A DNA stretch of 64,000 nucleotides from Bacteroidales bacterium (GTDB lineage Bacteria; Bacteroidota; Bacteroidia; Bacteroidales; UBA932), in the NCBI GenBank assembly GCA_024398125.1, contig JAKSJO010000007.1:23411-87410 (forward strand), read 5' to 3'. The notes under the pieces are model-generated. The model made no database searches. It worked only from the letters and a program-made list of their open reading frames with translations, and was not told the origin of the DNA. Each line of letters begins with the position of its first letter. The first letter of the stretch is position 1. This document shows positions 1 to 8,500 of the stretch, piece after piece. The position numbers and the translations under genes were made by a program.

Positions 1-682
1 AGTTGGTCTGACGTACATCGTAAGGAGAGATTACGACCTGGAGCTCCTCGATTGCGTCGATAGAGATAGGGTTGCCGCCACCTGGGAGATTAGAGTTAAG
101 ACCGAAGTTGTTGTTGAAGTTTGCACCGTCGACAGTGAAGTTGGCGGTACGGCCGTCTGCACCTGCGAAGCTCATGCCGCTGCCGCCGTATGGAGAAAGA
201 CGGGTAACGTCTGAGATGCTTCTGCTGACGGTAGGAACATTCACGATCTGCTGATTGTTGATGTTGGTAGCAGCACCGGTCTTCTCAGTAGCGAACTTTG
301 AAGCAGCTTCTGAAACGACGATTGCGCTCTCGAGCATCTCGGCATCGTCAGGCATTGTCACGTTGAGTGCGTATGCCTCTGCGAGAGAGAGAGTCACATC
401 GGTGTACTGGATTGTACGGTAACCGAGGCATGAAACCTCAACAGAGTATGGGCCACCGGCACGCATACCGTTGATGAAGTAATGTCCGTCGGCGTTGGTC
501 ACTGCGGCATACTGGGTGCCGGAAGGAGTGTGGACAGCGATCACGGCTGCACCGATCACCGGTTCACCCTGATTGTCCACAACATGACCATTGAGACTTG
601 AGGTTGTGACCTGTGCGAAAGCCACGAAACCTGTCAAGACTGCAACGAAGGCAGTCAGAACTCTTTTGAATGTGTTAGACAT
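1..682 (-). CDS. Oar-like TonB-dependent receptor, N-terminal part
   Basis: The gene runs off the left edge, so only about 227 N-terminal residues are visible. The start at 682 gives a signal peptide (basic MSNTFKR, hydrophobic core, cut after AFAQ near residue 24). A CarboxypepD_reg-like beta-sandwich of about residues 26-110 follows, with the typical phrases VVDNQGEPVIGAAV, VTNADGHYFI and VSCLGYRT. From about residue 130 the plug domain begins (SRSISDVTRLSPYGG, FTVDGANFNNNFG). These phrases resemble the Oar/OmpA-related TonB-dependent transporters of Bacteroidota rather than the SusC class: there is no SusC-type plug signature and no SusD partner is visible. The substrate cannot be told. 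A -7 box lies about 40 bp upstream. It is transcribed away from metK. Confidence 0.85.
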   Translation of the reverse strand, partial: MSNTFKRVLTAFVAVLTGFVAFAQVTTSSLNGHVVDNQGEPVIGAAVIAVHTPSGTQYAAVTNADGHYFINGMRAGGPYSVEVSCLGYRTIQYTDVTLSLAEAYALNVTMPDDAEMLESAIVVSEAASKFATEKTGAATNINNQQIVNVPTVSRSISDVTRLSPYGGSGMSFAGADGRTANFTVDGANFNNNFGLNSNLPGGGNPISIDAIEELQVVISPYDVRQTN

Positions 683-722
683 ATTTTTGTTGATAAGTAA
701 TATGCATTTTTGCAACAAGCTG

Positions 723-730
723 CAAATATA
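723..730 (-). promoter_or_regulatory. -7 box TATATTTG for the Oar-like receptor
   Basis: On the minus strand TATATTTG matches the Bacteroidota -7 consensus TAnnTTTG and predicts a 5' leader of roughly 35 nt. No convincing TTTG is seen at the -33 distance. Confidence 0.55.
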
Positions 731-853
731 CCGCTTTTCAATGAATATATATACACGCGCGAGCAAGTTTGCTTGACAAAAATAAGCCCGCGAAATAGAT
801 TAATAAAAAATTTATCGTTTTAGGAATCAATATTTAACAATTTTTGAACAAAA

Positions 854-885
854 GTTGCAGATTCCGAAAAACAGGAGTAATTTTG
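854..885 (+). promoter_or_regulatory. metK promoter
   Basis: GTTG at 854-857 and TAATTTTG at 878-885, 20 bp apart, fit the Bacteroides -33/-7 pattern. Transcription would start near 890-893, immediately before the riboswitch. The rest of the 683-1023 gap holds the two divergent promoters and the metK leader RNA. Bases 731-853 show nothing else I can support. Confidence 0.6.
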
Positions 886-894
886 CAAACGGAA

Positions 895-946
895 AATGTG
901 GAGAGATTTGCCTGCTTGCAACCACACTAAAAAATGCTAAAATTCG
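895..946 (+). promoter_or_regulatory. SAM-II riboswitch aptamer upstream of metK
   Basis: Helix P1 is formed by UGUGG 897-901 and CCACA 922-926. Its loop holds GAUUUG at 905-910 and CUUGCAA at 915-921, and the 3' tail holds GCUAAAA at 936-942. These blocks, in this order and spacing, are the conserved parts of the SAM-II (metA motif) aptamer. The loop GAUUU can pair with the AAAAU of the tail (939-943), giving the H-type pseudoknot of the class. SAM-II is best known from alphaproteobacteria upstream of methionine and SAM genes. Location just after the promoter and before SAM synthetase fits product feedback. The match is by eye; no covariance model was run. Confidence 0.85.
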
Positions 947-1004
947 ATATATACGAATCGCATTCGCGGTGTAGCTCCACATGTTCCGATGTTGGAGTTT
1001 TTTT
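942..1004 (+). terminator. Putative expression platform of the metK riboswitch
   Basis: ATTCG 942-946 overlaps the 3' end of the aptamer tail. It can pair with CGAAT 954-958, and CGAAT can instead pair with ATTCG 962-966, so two hairpins exclude each other. Downstream, CTCCACAT (from 975) and ATGTTGGAG (to 996) form a stem with one bulge, followed by a seven-base T tract at 998-1004. This is the shape of an intrinsic terminator about 20 nt before metK. The switching logic is inferred. Confidence 0.5.
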
Positions 1005-1023
1005 ATTTTCTAGGGTAACTGAT

Positions 1024-2361
1024 ATGAAGTACCTTTTTACAAGTGAATCGGTGTCCGAGGGACATCCAGACAAGGTGTCAGACCAGATTTCTGACGCAAT
1101 ACTCGACGAATTCCTCCGCCAGGATGCGGAGGCGAAGGTAGCATGCGAGACATTCTGCACCACCGGCCAGGTAATCGTCGGCGGCGAGGTCAAGGCCGAG
1201 CATGCATACGTAGACATCCAGAAGACTGTTCGCGAGGTTGTCAACAGAATCGGCTACAACCGCGCGGAGCTCATGTTCAGCGGCGACAGCTGCGGAGTCC
1301 TTTCGGCCATCCATGAACAGAGCGGCGACATCAACCGAGGCGTCGAGCGCAAGGTTCCCGAGGACCAGGGTGCAGGCGACCAGGGAATGATGTTCGGATA
1401 CGCATGCCGCGACACCAAGGAATACATGCCGCTTGCGCTTGCCCTCTCGCACAGGATGCTCAAGATCCTCTCGGAGATCCGCCGCAACGAGCCCGAGGTC
1501 ATGCCATACCTCCGTCCCGATGCGAAGTCCCAGTTCACAGTCGAGTACGACAGCGAGACACATGCACCTGTACGCATCCACACCATAGTCCTCTCCACCC
1601 AGCACGACGAGTTCGTACCTGAGAAGATGGAAGGCGCGACCTATGCCGATGCAGTGAAGAAATACGGCGAGAAGCGCGTGGACGAGGCAATCCGACGCAA
1701 GATCGAGCGCGACGTGAAGGAAATCCTCATTCCACGACTCATCGCGACCCTCCCAGAAGACACCGCTGCCCTCTTCAAAGGCGACTGGAAGCTTCACGTG
1801 AACCCTACCGGCAAGTTCGCGATCGGCGGACCTGCGGGCGACACCGGACTGACCGGCCGCAAGATCATCGTGGATACCTACGGCGGCAAGGGCGCACACG
1901 GAGGCGGAGCATTCTCGGGAAAGGACCCATCGAAGGTCGACCGCTCGGCAGCATACGCAGCGCGCTACATTGCAAAGAACATGGTTGCAGCCGGTGTCGC
2001 AGACGAAATGCTCATCGAGCTCGCATACGCGATCGGCGTGGCACAGCCTGTCAGCATCTTCGTTGATTCATACGGCACAGCCAAGAACGGCCTCGACGAC
2101 GCGTACATCGCTGAAAAGATCGGCGAGATCTTCGACCTCAGGCCTGCAGCCATCATCCGCCGTTTCGGCCTTAAGAATCCTATCTACCTCCCTACCGCGT
2201 CATACGGTCACTTCGGCCGCGAGCCATACACTGCCAAGGTGAAGCTCCAGCGCGACCTCAGGGACGGCCTCGGCCGCCGCGAGATCGAGCAGGAAATCCA
2301 GTTCTTCGGCTGGGAAAAACTCGACGCCGTCGATGCAATCAAAGCAGCGCTCTTGAAATAG
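1024..2361 (+). CDS. metK: S-adenosylmethionine synthetase
   Basis: Makes SAM from methionine and ATP in the cytoplasm. The 445-residue protein shows the family signatures GHPDKVSDQ at residues 13-21 (substrate and Mg binding), GAGDQG at about 116-121, and the Gly-rich GGGAFSGKD near residue 300, with [14 protein letters not shown] just before it. It is slightly longer than the usual 380-430 residues. The open frame extends upstream to 934, but that stretch lies inside the riboswitch and its terminator. MKYLFTSES is the normal family N-terminus, so 1024 is the start. It is transcribed alone; the next gene is 245 bp away behind a large palindrome. Control is likely by SAM through the leader RNA. 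Confidence 0.97.
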   Translation: MKYLFTSESVSEGHPDKVSDQISDAILDEFLRQDAEAKVACETFCTTGQVIVGGEVKAEHAYVDIQKTVREVVNRIGYNRAELMFSGDSCGVLSAIHEQSGDINRGVERKVPEDQGAGDQGMMFGYACRDTKEYMPLALALSHRMLKILSEIRRNEPEVMPYLRPDAKSQFTVEYDSETHAPVRIHTIVLSTQHDEFVPEKMEGATYADAVKKYGEKRVDEAIRRKIERDVKEILIPRLIATLPEDTAALFKGDWKLHVNPTGKFAIGGPAGDTGLTGRKIIVDTYGGKGAHGGGAFSGKDPSKVDRSAAYAARYIAKNMVAAGVADEMLIELAYAIGVAQPVSIFVDSYGTAKNGLDDAYIAEKIGEIFDLRPAAIIRRFGLKNPIYLPTASYGHFGREPYTAKVKLQRDLRDGLGRREIEQEIQFFGWEKLDAVDAIKAALLK

Positions 2362-2377
2362 CATTCTGCTTACAAAA

Positions 2378-2412
2378 TGAAACATGCTTCAACATGGAGA
2401 AAGCACGTTTCA
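2378..2412 (+). terminator. Hairpin after metK
   Basis: TGAAACATGC 2378-2387 and GCACGTTTCA 2403-2412 form a stem of nine pairs with one mismatch, 17 nt after the metK stop. There is no clear U tract, so it may be a terminator or an RNA-stabilising stem. Confidence 0.35.
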
Positions 2413-2418
2413 TAAATC

Positions 2419-2478
2419 GTTATAAGCCACAAAGTTTTGGGATTGTTAAAATTCTTTAATAACTTTGTGGCTTAAAAC
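2419..2478. repeat. 60-bp palindromic element with 18-bp inverted arms
   Basis: The arms 2419-2436 and 2461-2478 are inverted copies that match at 17 of 18 positions (core AAGCCACAAAGTT / AACTTTGTGGCTT). Inside the 24-bp centre a smaller TTAAA-ATTC-TTTAA hairpin sits, so the element could extrude as a cruciform. No poly-T follows on either side, which argues against a simple terminator. It could be a MITE/REP-like repeat or a regulator binding site. Confidence 0.6.
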
Positions 2479-2567
2479 GTATCGGAATTCTAAGCCTGGA
2501 GCCGCGACATTGATTTTAATTTATAAGCAGAACCAATGATTTCGGTTTCGGATTGTTATTGAATATT

Positions 2568-2575
2568 TAGATTTG
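2568..2575 (+). promoter_or_regulatory. -7 box TAGATTTG of the susC operon
   Basis: TAGATTTG matches TAnnTTTG and lies 31 bp before the susC-like start codon, predicting a leader of about 25 nt. The -33 region (TTTC at 2546-2549) is weak, as is common for regulated SusCD promoters. Confidence 0.5.
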
Positions 2576-2606
2576 CTATAACATTATTATTAAAAGTTCA
2601 ACCCTT

Positions 2607-5600
2607 ATGAGAAAAATCAAGTTATTTTTCGCAGCAATGGCGTTGCTCGTGACAACTCTGGCTTATGCCCAGAACATCAATGTCACCGGTATCGTTACCG
2701 ACTCGTCTAACGGCGAGGGCATCCCATTCGCTTCCATTCAGCTGAAGGGTACCACTACAGGTGCTAGCACCGACGTAGACGGTCATTTCACCGTTTCCGT
2801 ACCTGCTAACGGAACACTCGTGTTCTCAACTGTAGGTTACGTGACCCGCGAGGTTGCTGTTGCCGGCAAGGCAAACATCAACGTAGCACTCGACCCAGAC
2901 GCTGAGTTCCTCGAGGAGACCATCGTAGTTGCCTACGGTACAGCAACCAAGAGCTCATTCACCGGCTCTGCAGCAATGGTCAAGACAGAAGACATCGAGA
3001 AGAAGATCGCCAGCAACGTTACCAGCGCTCTCGCAGGTACCACCGCAGGTGTCCAGATGCTTTCTTCAAGCGGTGACCCTACAAAGAGCGGAAGCACAAT
3101 CCGCATCCGTGGTATCGGTTCAATGAGTGCATCATCAAGCCCTCTCATCGTTGTGGACGGCGCTCCATTCGAAGGCGCAATCTCTGATATCAACCCTAAC
3201 GACGTTGAGTCAATGTCAGTCCTCAAGGATGCAGCTGCCTCAGCGATCTACGGTGCTCGTGGTGCGAACGGTGTCATCCTCATCACCACCAAGAGAGGTA
3301 CCAAGGGCGACGCTCAGGTAAAGTTCGACTCACGCTTCGGTAGCAACAGCCGTCTCATCCCTAACTACGACGTAATCACCGACCCTGCACTTTACTACGA
3401 GACTGTTTACAAGCTCCTTTACAACAAGGCATACTATGCAAACGGCGGCTATGCAGGCGATGCATACGCTACAGCAGACAAGCAGATCCTTGACGAGAAG
3501 AACGGTGGTCTCGGCTACCTCGTATACACCATCCCTGAGGGTGAGAAGCTTATCGGTACAAACTTCAAGCTCAACCCTAACGCAAAGCTCGGTTACAGCG
3601 ACGGTGAGTACTACTACATCCCTGATGATTGGTACAATGAGGTATATCACAACTCATTCCGCCAGGAGTACAACGTATCCGTAAACGGAAACTCTGACAG
3701 GTTCAACTACTTCGCATCTGCAGGTTACCTCGATGATAAGGGTATCGTAAACAACTCTGACTACAAGCGTTACACCACCCGTATCAACGCTGACTACCAG
3801 GTAAAGAAGTGGATCAAGGTCACCACCAACATGAGCTTCTCTCACTCAACCTCAATCTCACTTTCTGCTACCACCTGGGGATCAAGCGGCAACCTCTTCG
3901 ACATCACCAACAAGATGGGTCCTATCTACCCACTCTACACCCGTGATGCACAGGGCAACATCATGCACGACGATGGCGGTCATATCATCTATGATACCAA
4001 CAACACCAACTTCATCCGTCCATCAGTCGTAGGTAACGCAGTCCGTGACAACGAGTATGACAGCGCAAACAATATCGCTGACGTGCTTACCGGCAAGTGG
4101 GGCCTCATCCTCACTCCAGTAAAGGGTCTCACCCTCAACGGCAACATTTCTATCACCGATGACAACACCCGTTACAACAAGCTGTACTCAATCTTCGGTT
4201 CAGGTGCAGCTACCGACGGCGGTGCATACGTAACCCACGACAGAATGTTCACCACCAACAAACAGTTCATCGCTCAGTACGATACTGACTTCGGTGGAAC
4301 CGACCACAGCATCCAGATTCTTGCCGGTTACGAGGATTACAAGAGAACCTCACAGGGACTCACAGCATACAACACCCACCTCTTCAATCCAAACATCGGC
4401 GAAATCAACAATGCGAAGGGTGAGCCAGCAGACAAGAGCATAAGCTCAAGCACCACATTCTATCGCGTAAAGGGTATCCTCTCACGCGCTCAGTATGAGT
4501 ATGCAGGCAAGTACTTCGCAAGTGCCTCTTTCCGTCGTGATGCATCTTCACGTTTCGCTCCAGGTCATCAGTGGGGTAGCTTCGGTTCCCTCGGTGCTGC
4601 ATGGCTCATCAGCGGCGAGAACTTCATGTCAGACGTAAGATGGGTCAACATGCTCAAGTTCAAGCTCAGCTACGGTGTACAGGGTAACGATAACCTCAAC
4701 AGCCTCTATCCATACGCTGACCAGTACAGCTCAAGCTACAGCCCTGATTCAGGCTATTCTACCACCCTTACATACAAGGGTAACGAGGACCTCACCTGGG
4801 AGACATCAAAGAACTTCAACGTCGGTCTCGACTTCGAGCTCTTCAAGAACTATCTCAACGGATCATTCGAGGTATTCTCCCGCACTACCGAGGATCTTCT
4901 CTACTCTAAGAACGTTCCACTTTCAGCAGGTAACCCTACCGGCCGTGTACCTGTCAATGTAGGTTCTATCAGAAACAACGGTTTCGAGATCACCCTCGAC
5001 GGCTACTTCCTCCGCAAGAGAGACTTCAGCTGGGCATGGAACACCAACATCAGCCACTACAAGAACACCATACTCGAGCTCGACCCTAGCGTCAGCGAGA
5101 ACGGTATCAAGGGCTCAAATTACATCTACAAGGTCGGTGGATCACTCTATGAGTCATATATGTACCAGTTCGCAGGTGTTGACCAGGAGACTGGTAAGGG
5201 TCTCTACTACTACGATGTAACCGATGATAACGGCAACGTTACCAAGGAGACTACCGATGTCTTCACCAAGGCTACCCAGTACGAGTGCGGTTCTACCCTT
5301 CCTAAGCTCTACGGTGGTTTCGGTACCTCTCTCAACTTCTACGGCTTCGACCTTTCGGCTCAGTTCCAGTTCCAGCTCGGCGGCAAGTTCTATGACGGTG
5401 CTTACCAGAACCTCATGTGGACCCAGAGCGAGGCAGGTTCTGCAATGCACAAGGACCTCCTCAAGTCTTGGACTCCTGAGAATCCAAGTGACAAGTATCC
5501 TCGTCTCGATGGTGACTATACCGTTGCACAGTCTTGTGTAGATCGCTTCTTCATCAGCTCGAACTACCTCAGCGTAAACAACGTAACCCTCGGTTACACC

Positions 5601-5798
5601 GTCCCTCAGAACATCGTGAAGAAGGCAGGTCTTGCAGCACTCCGCGTTTACGTAGCAGGTGAGAACCTCGCAGTATTCTCAGCTCGTAAGGGTGTTGACC
5701 CTCGTTTCAGCCAGGGTCTTGATGCATTCAACAGTGAGTCTAACTCTCACTACTCATCAATGAGAAACATCACTGGTGGTATCACTCTTACCTTCTAA
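2607..5798 (+). CDS. SusC/RagA-family TonB-dependent transporter
   Basis: An outer-membrane transporter of 1063 residues, normal for SusC. It has a signal peptide (residues 1-22, ending AYAQ), a CarboxypepD_reg-like domain (about 25-105; GIVTDSSNGEGIPFASIQ ... FSTVGYVTREV), a plug (about 115-235) with the SusC signature VDGAPFEGAISDINPNDVES and SVLKDAAASAIYGARGANGV, then a long beta-barrel ending in aromatic GGITLTF. Thirteen bases separate it from the SusD gene. SusC imports the ligand captured by SusD, using TonB energy. The neighbours are a protease and lipoproteins, not glycoside hydrolases, so the cargo is more likely peptide than glycan (inference). Codon choice is strongly biased, as in highly expressed genes. 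Confidence 0.95.
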   Translation: MRKIKLFFAAMALLVTTLAYAQNINVTGIVTDSSNGEGIPFASIQLKGTTTGASTDVDGHFTVSVPANGTLVFSTVGYVTREVAVAGKANINVALDPDAEFLEETIVVAYGTATKSSFTGSAAMVKTEDIEKKIASNVTSALAGTTAGVQMLSSSGDPTKSGSTIRIRGIGSMSASSSPLIVVDGAPFEGAISDINPNDVESMSVLKDAAASAIYGARGANGVILITTKRGTKGDAQVKFDSRFGSNSRLIPNYDVITDPALYYETVYKLLYNKAYYANGGYAGDAYATADKQILDEKNGGLGYLVYTIPEGEKLIGTNFKLNPNAKLGYSDGEYYYIPDDWYNEVYHNSFRQEYNVSVNGNSDRFNYFASAGYLDDKGIVNNSDYKRYTTRINADYQVKKWIKVTTNMSFSHSTSISLSATTWGSSGNLFDITNKMGPIYPLYTRDAQGNIMHDDGGHIIYDTNNTNFIRPSVVGNAVRDNEYDSANNIADVLTGKWGLILTPVKGLTLNGNISITDDNTRYNKLYSIFGSGAATDGGAYVTHDRMFTTNKQFIAQYDTDFGGTDHSIQILAGYEDYKRTSQGLTAYNTHLFNPNIGEINNAKGEPADKSISSSTTFYRVKGILSRAQYEYAGKYFASASFRRDASSRFAPGHQWGSFGSLGAAWLISGENFMSDVRWVNMLKFKLSYGVQGNDNLNSLYPYADQYSSSYSPDSGYSTTLTYKGNEDLTWETSKNFNVGLDFELFKNYLNGSFEVFSRTTEDLLYSKNVPLSAGNPTGRVPVNVGSIRNNGFEITLDGYFLRKRDFSWAWNTNISHYKNTILELDPSVSENGIKGSNYIYKVGGSLYESYMYQFAGVDQETGKGLYYYDVTDDNGNVTKETTDVFTKATQYECGSTLPKLYGGFGTSLNFYGFDLSAQFQFQLGGKFYDGAYQNLMWTQSEAGSAMHKDLLKSWTPENPSDKYPRLDGDYTVAQSCVDRFFISSNYLSVNNVTLGYTVPQNIVKKAGLAALRVYVAGENLAVFSARKGVDPRFSQGLDAFNSESNSHYSSMRNITGGITLTF

Positions 5799-5811
5799 TT
5801 TCTAACAGTAG

Positions 5812-7452
5812 ATGAATATGAAACTCAACAGAATAATTTTCGCAGCGCTCGCAAGTCTGGCAATCGCCTCTTGTACCGACATCGAGGATGTTGCACCACA
5901 GAGTGGAACCATTCTCCAGTCACAGCTCCAGGAGGTCAACCTCGTCGCTCCACAGCGCGCTGACGCCTCTTTCAACGGTCTGTTCGCTCATATCGGATAC
6001 CCAGATAAGATGTATACAACTCCAGATGACTGGGGCTTCATCATGATGGGATTCTGCAACGACCTTGAGGGTACTGACCAGCTCATGCCGGACAGCAACT
6101 ACAACTGGTTCTCAGTTTGCGGTGAGTATTCTTCACGCAACGCAAACTACCGTAACCCTTACATCCGCTATCGCGCTCCTTACAACCTGATCGCCGATGT
6201 AAATACCTTCGTATCTTCTTACCCTTCAGACGTAACTGAGCCTAAGGCTCTCAACTACCTCGCACAGGCAAGGGCTCTCCGTGCTTACGCATACCTCCAG
6301 CTTGCTCCTGCATTCCAGTTCGTTACCAACAAGAGCGGTGCTTGCGTTCCTATCGTTACTGAGGAGGCTATCGATTACACCCAGAACCCACGTGCTACCG
6401 TACAGGAAGTATATGACCTTATCTTCAAGGACCTCGACTGGGCTCTCGAGAACATCGGTGAGGCCGCCCGCAAGACCAAGATGAACATCGGCAAAGCTGT
6501 CATCTACGGTCTTCGCGCACGTGCAAACCTTGATATGCAGAACTATGCCGAGGCTGCAAAGGATGCAGAGGCAGCTTTCAACGCTGGTGCAGCTGAAGGT
6601 CTCAGCGTAGCAAGTCTCCAGGATGTAAGCAAGCCTTCATTCTACGATATCAACGAGAACAACTGGATCTGGGGATATGACATGACCAACGCAGTCGCTG
6701 ACCGCAGCCACTATGCTACCGCATCTTCATGGCTCCGTTCATTCTCAGCTGACGGCTATGCACCTGCTACTCAGTGCTACACCATGATCAACACCCTTCT
6801 CTACAACAAGATTCCTGCTACCGACGTACGTAAGGGCTGGTGGGTTGACGAGAACCTCTCTTCACCTCTCACCGACAATCTCAAGTGGCCAGGCATCGAC
6901 GATGTAGACCTCGCTCACGCAAGTGACGGTGGTGACGCGAAGCTTCCTTTCCTCCCTTATACCAACGTCAAGTTCGGTTGCTACACTCTCGGTACCACTA
7001 CCAATGACGAGGACTTCCCTCTCATGCGTATGGAGGAGATGATTCTCATCCAGGTCGAGGGTCTTGCAAAGAGCGGCAACGAGGGCAAGGCAAAGCAGAT
7101 GCTCAACGACTTCGTAAAGACTTATCGTGACCCTGCTTACGACTGCAGCGCTACCGGTCTCAGCTTCGCTGATGAAATCTGGAAGCAGCGTCGTATCGAG
7201 CTCTGGGGCGAGGGCTTCGGAATCTATGACATCAAGCGTCTCGGCAAGCCACTCGTTCGTTTCCATGAGGGTGACGAGACTTCAAACATGCCAACCGCAT
7301 TCGCATTCAACATGAGAGCTGACGACGGTTATCTCCTCATGAGATTCCCTCAGGGTGAGATGAACACCAACTTCGCAATCGTTGACAACACCGATGGCGA
7401 AGCTCCAGTTCAGGGCCAGAACGGCGATCTCAGAGACGGCGTTACCGATTAA
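5812..7452 (+). CDS. SusD/RagB-family outer-membrane lipoprotein
   Basis: The surface ligand-binding partner of the preceding SusC-like transporter. A lipoprotein signal ends IASC with the lipidated Cys at about residue 21. The TPR-like helices of SusD are suggested by AQARALRAYAYLQLAPAFQF (about 160-180) and by MRMEEMILIQVEGLAKSG. The family C-terminal block IWKQRRIELWGEGFGIYDIKR is clear. Length (546 residues) is normal. MNMKLN offers two ATGs six bases apart; the first is given. The gene follows susC by 13 bp and precedes the next lipoprotein by 18 bp, so all three are one transcript. Confidence 0.93.
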   Translation: MNMKLNRIIFAALASLAIASCTDIEDVAPQSGTILQSQLQEVNLVAPQRADASFNGLFAHIGYPDKMYTTPDDWGFIMMGFCNDLEGTDQLMPDSNYNWFSVCGEYSSRNANYRNPYIRYRAPYNLIADVNTFVSSYPSDVTEPKALNYLAQARALRAYAYLQLAPAFQFVTNKSGACVPIVTEEAIDYTQNPRATVQEVYDLIFKDLDWALENIGEAARKTKMNIGKAVIYGLRARANLDMQNYAEAAKDAEAAFNAGAAEGLSVASLQDVSKPSFYDINENNWIWGYDMTNAVADRSHYATASSWLRSFSADGYAPATQCYTMINTLLYNKIPATDVRKGWWVDENLSSPLTDNLKWPGIDDVDLAHASDGGDAKLPFLPYTNVKFGCYTLGTTTNDEDFPLMRMEEMILIQVEGLAKSGNEGKAKQMLNDFVKTYRDPAYDCSATGLSFADEIWKQRRIELWGEGFGIYDIKRLGKPLVRFHEGDETSNMPTAFAFNMRADDGYLLMRFPQGEMNTNFAIVDNTDGEAPVQGQNGDLRDGVTD

Positions 7453-7470
7453 TTGTAATACCAGGTAATT

Positions 7471-8409
7471 ATGAAAAAGTTTATCACAATACTTCTCGCT
7501 GCCGCTTCTCTGTTCGCAGTATCTTGCCAGCAGAAGGAGGAGGCATATGAGTGGGGTCCTAAGGATGATGCAAACTGCTACGGCGTTTATTTCCCAGCAC
7601 AGACCCTTCCATCTGTACAGGATCCTACCCAGGCTCCTGAGGCTCAGATCACTCTTAAGCGTCTTAACTCTAACGGAGCTATCACCGTTCCTATCGAGCT
7701 CAAGTCAAACGAAAATGTATTCTCAGTAGGTCAGGCTCAGTTCGCTGACGGCCAGGATGAGACCACCGTTACCCTTAGCTTCCCTAGCGCTGAGGACGGC
7801 GTAAACTACACTTGCGAGCTTAGAATCACCGACCCTGCTTACGCTTCTTACTACAAGGACGTAAATACCACATTCAAGTACAAGGTAATGCGCGTTTCAT
7901 GGCTTTACCTCGGTGTTGAGAATGGCAAGGCTGTAGCTGTTTCTGATCCTGCAAAGGCTGCCAAGATCACCTGGGTACAGAATTGGTGGGGTGAGGTTCA
8001 TACCGGTACCATCAAGTTCTACGAGGTAAACGGCATGCGCACCTGTTCAACCATCACTGAGGATGTTGATGGTTTCTGGGGAACCGGAAACGAGCTCAAC
8101 TTCAAGTGGGACAGCGCAAGCAACAACATCTACTTCGAGCCACAGTACGTAGACGCATATGATGCAAGCAACGACATCTATATGTATGACTACTACGGAT
8201 ACTACAACTTCCTCAACAGCAACTACGCAGGTAGCTGGCCAGATGCACTTTCATTCTTCAGCCAGAACCCAACCATCACCTGCAGCTACTACGAGGATGG
8301 CCAGATCAACCTCTACGTTCATTACTTCTATGTAATGGGCCTCGGTGGCTGGAGCATCCAGAACTTCGATGTAATCGGTTACGTTGAAGGTCTCTCAGAG
8401 GCTGAGTAA
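7471..8409 (+). CDS. Surface lipoprotein of the SusCD cassette, Calx-beta-like N-terminus
   Basis: A 312-residue lipoprotein with lipobox AVSC and Cys at residue 19. The next residues QQKEE contain a Lys plus acidic pair, like surface-export signals of Bacteroidota lipoproteins. Residues of about 45-130 (ITLKRLNSNGAITVPIEL ... FADGQDETTVTLSF) read like a Calx-beta or similar Ig-like domain. The C-terminal half is rich in Tyr, Trp and Asn and is not recognised. It sits 18 bp after susD and just before a strong terminator, so it is the third and last gene of the SusCD unit. A role as an extra surface ligand-binding protein is inferred from position only. Confidence 0.75.
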   Translation: MKKFITILLAAASLFAVSCQQKEEAYEWGPKDDANCYGVYFPAQTLPSVQDPTQAPEAQITLKRLNSNGAITVPIELKSNENVFSVGQAQFADGQDETTVTLSFPSAEDGVNYTCELRITDPAYASYYKDVNTTFKYKVMRVSWLYLGVENGKAVAVSDPAKAAKITWVQNWWGEVHTGTIKFYEVNGMRTCSTITEDVDGFWGTGNELNFKWDSASNNIYFEPQYVDAYDASNDIYMYDYYGYYNFLNSNYAGSWPDALSFFSQNPTITCSYYEDGQINLYVHYFYVMGLGGWSIQNFDVIGYVEGLSEAE

Positions 8410-8453
8410 TCAGGCACGAAAGAGTCAGTAAATGACTCAAAATATCCATAAGG

Positions 8454-8484
8454 CTTGGCTGGGTTTATCCCAGCCAAGTTTTTT
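8454..8484 (+). terminator. Intrinsic terminator of the susCD-lipoprotein unit
   Basis: CTTGGCTGGG 8454-8463 and CCCAGCCAAG 8469-8478 form a perfect 10-bp stem with a 5-nt loop, followed by six T. It ends transcription of the lipoprotein gene and sits inside the longest open frame of the protease, which shows that the protease start is downstream. Confidence 0.9.
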
Positions 8485-8487
8485 ATA

Positions 8488-8495
8488 TATATTTG
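8488..8495 (+). promoter_or_regulatory. -7 box TATATTTG directly before the S8 protease
   Basis: TATATTTG begins three bases after the terminator T tract and ends 5 nt before the ATG at 8501. Start of transcription would fall at or next to the A of the start codon. The -33 position lies in the terminator loop and is poor. Confidence 0.45.
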
Positions 8496-8500
8496 TGGAT

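Noticed and set aside
934-1023. 30-codon N-terminal extension of metK in the same frame
   Set aside because: It lies across the SAM-II aptamer tail and the terminator hairpin, and the family N-terminus is at 1024.
1078-1899. 273-codon open frame antisense to metK
   Set aside because: It is entirely opposite a highly conserved gene with biased codons, has no promoter or family features, and is a composition shadow.
8432-8500. 23-codon N-terminal extension of the S8 protease
   Set aside because: A strong intrinsic terminator and a -7 box fall within it; the lipoprotein signal begins at 8501.
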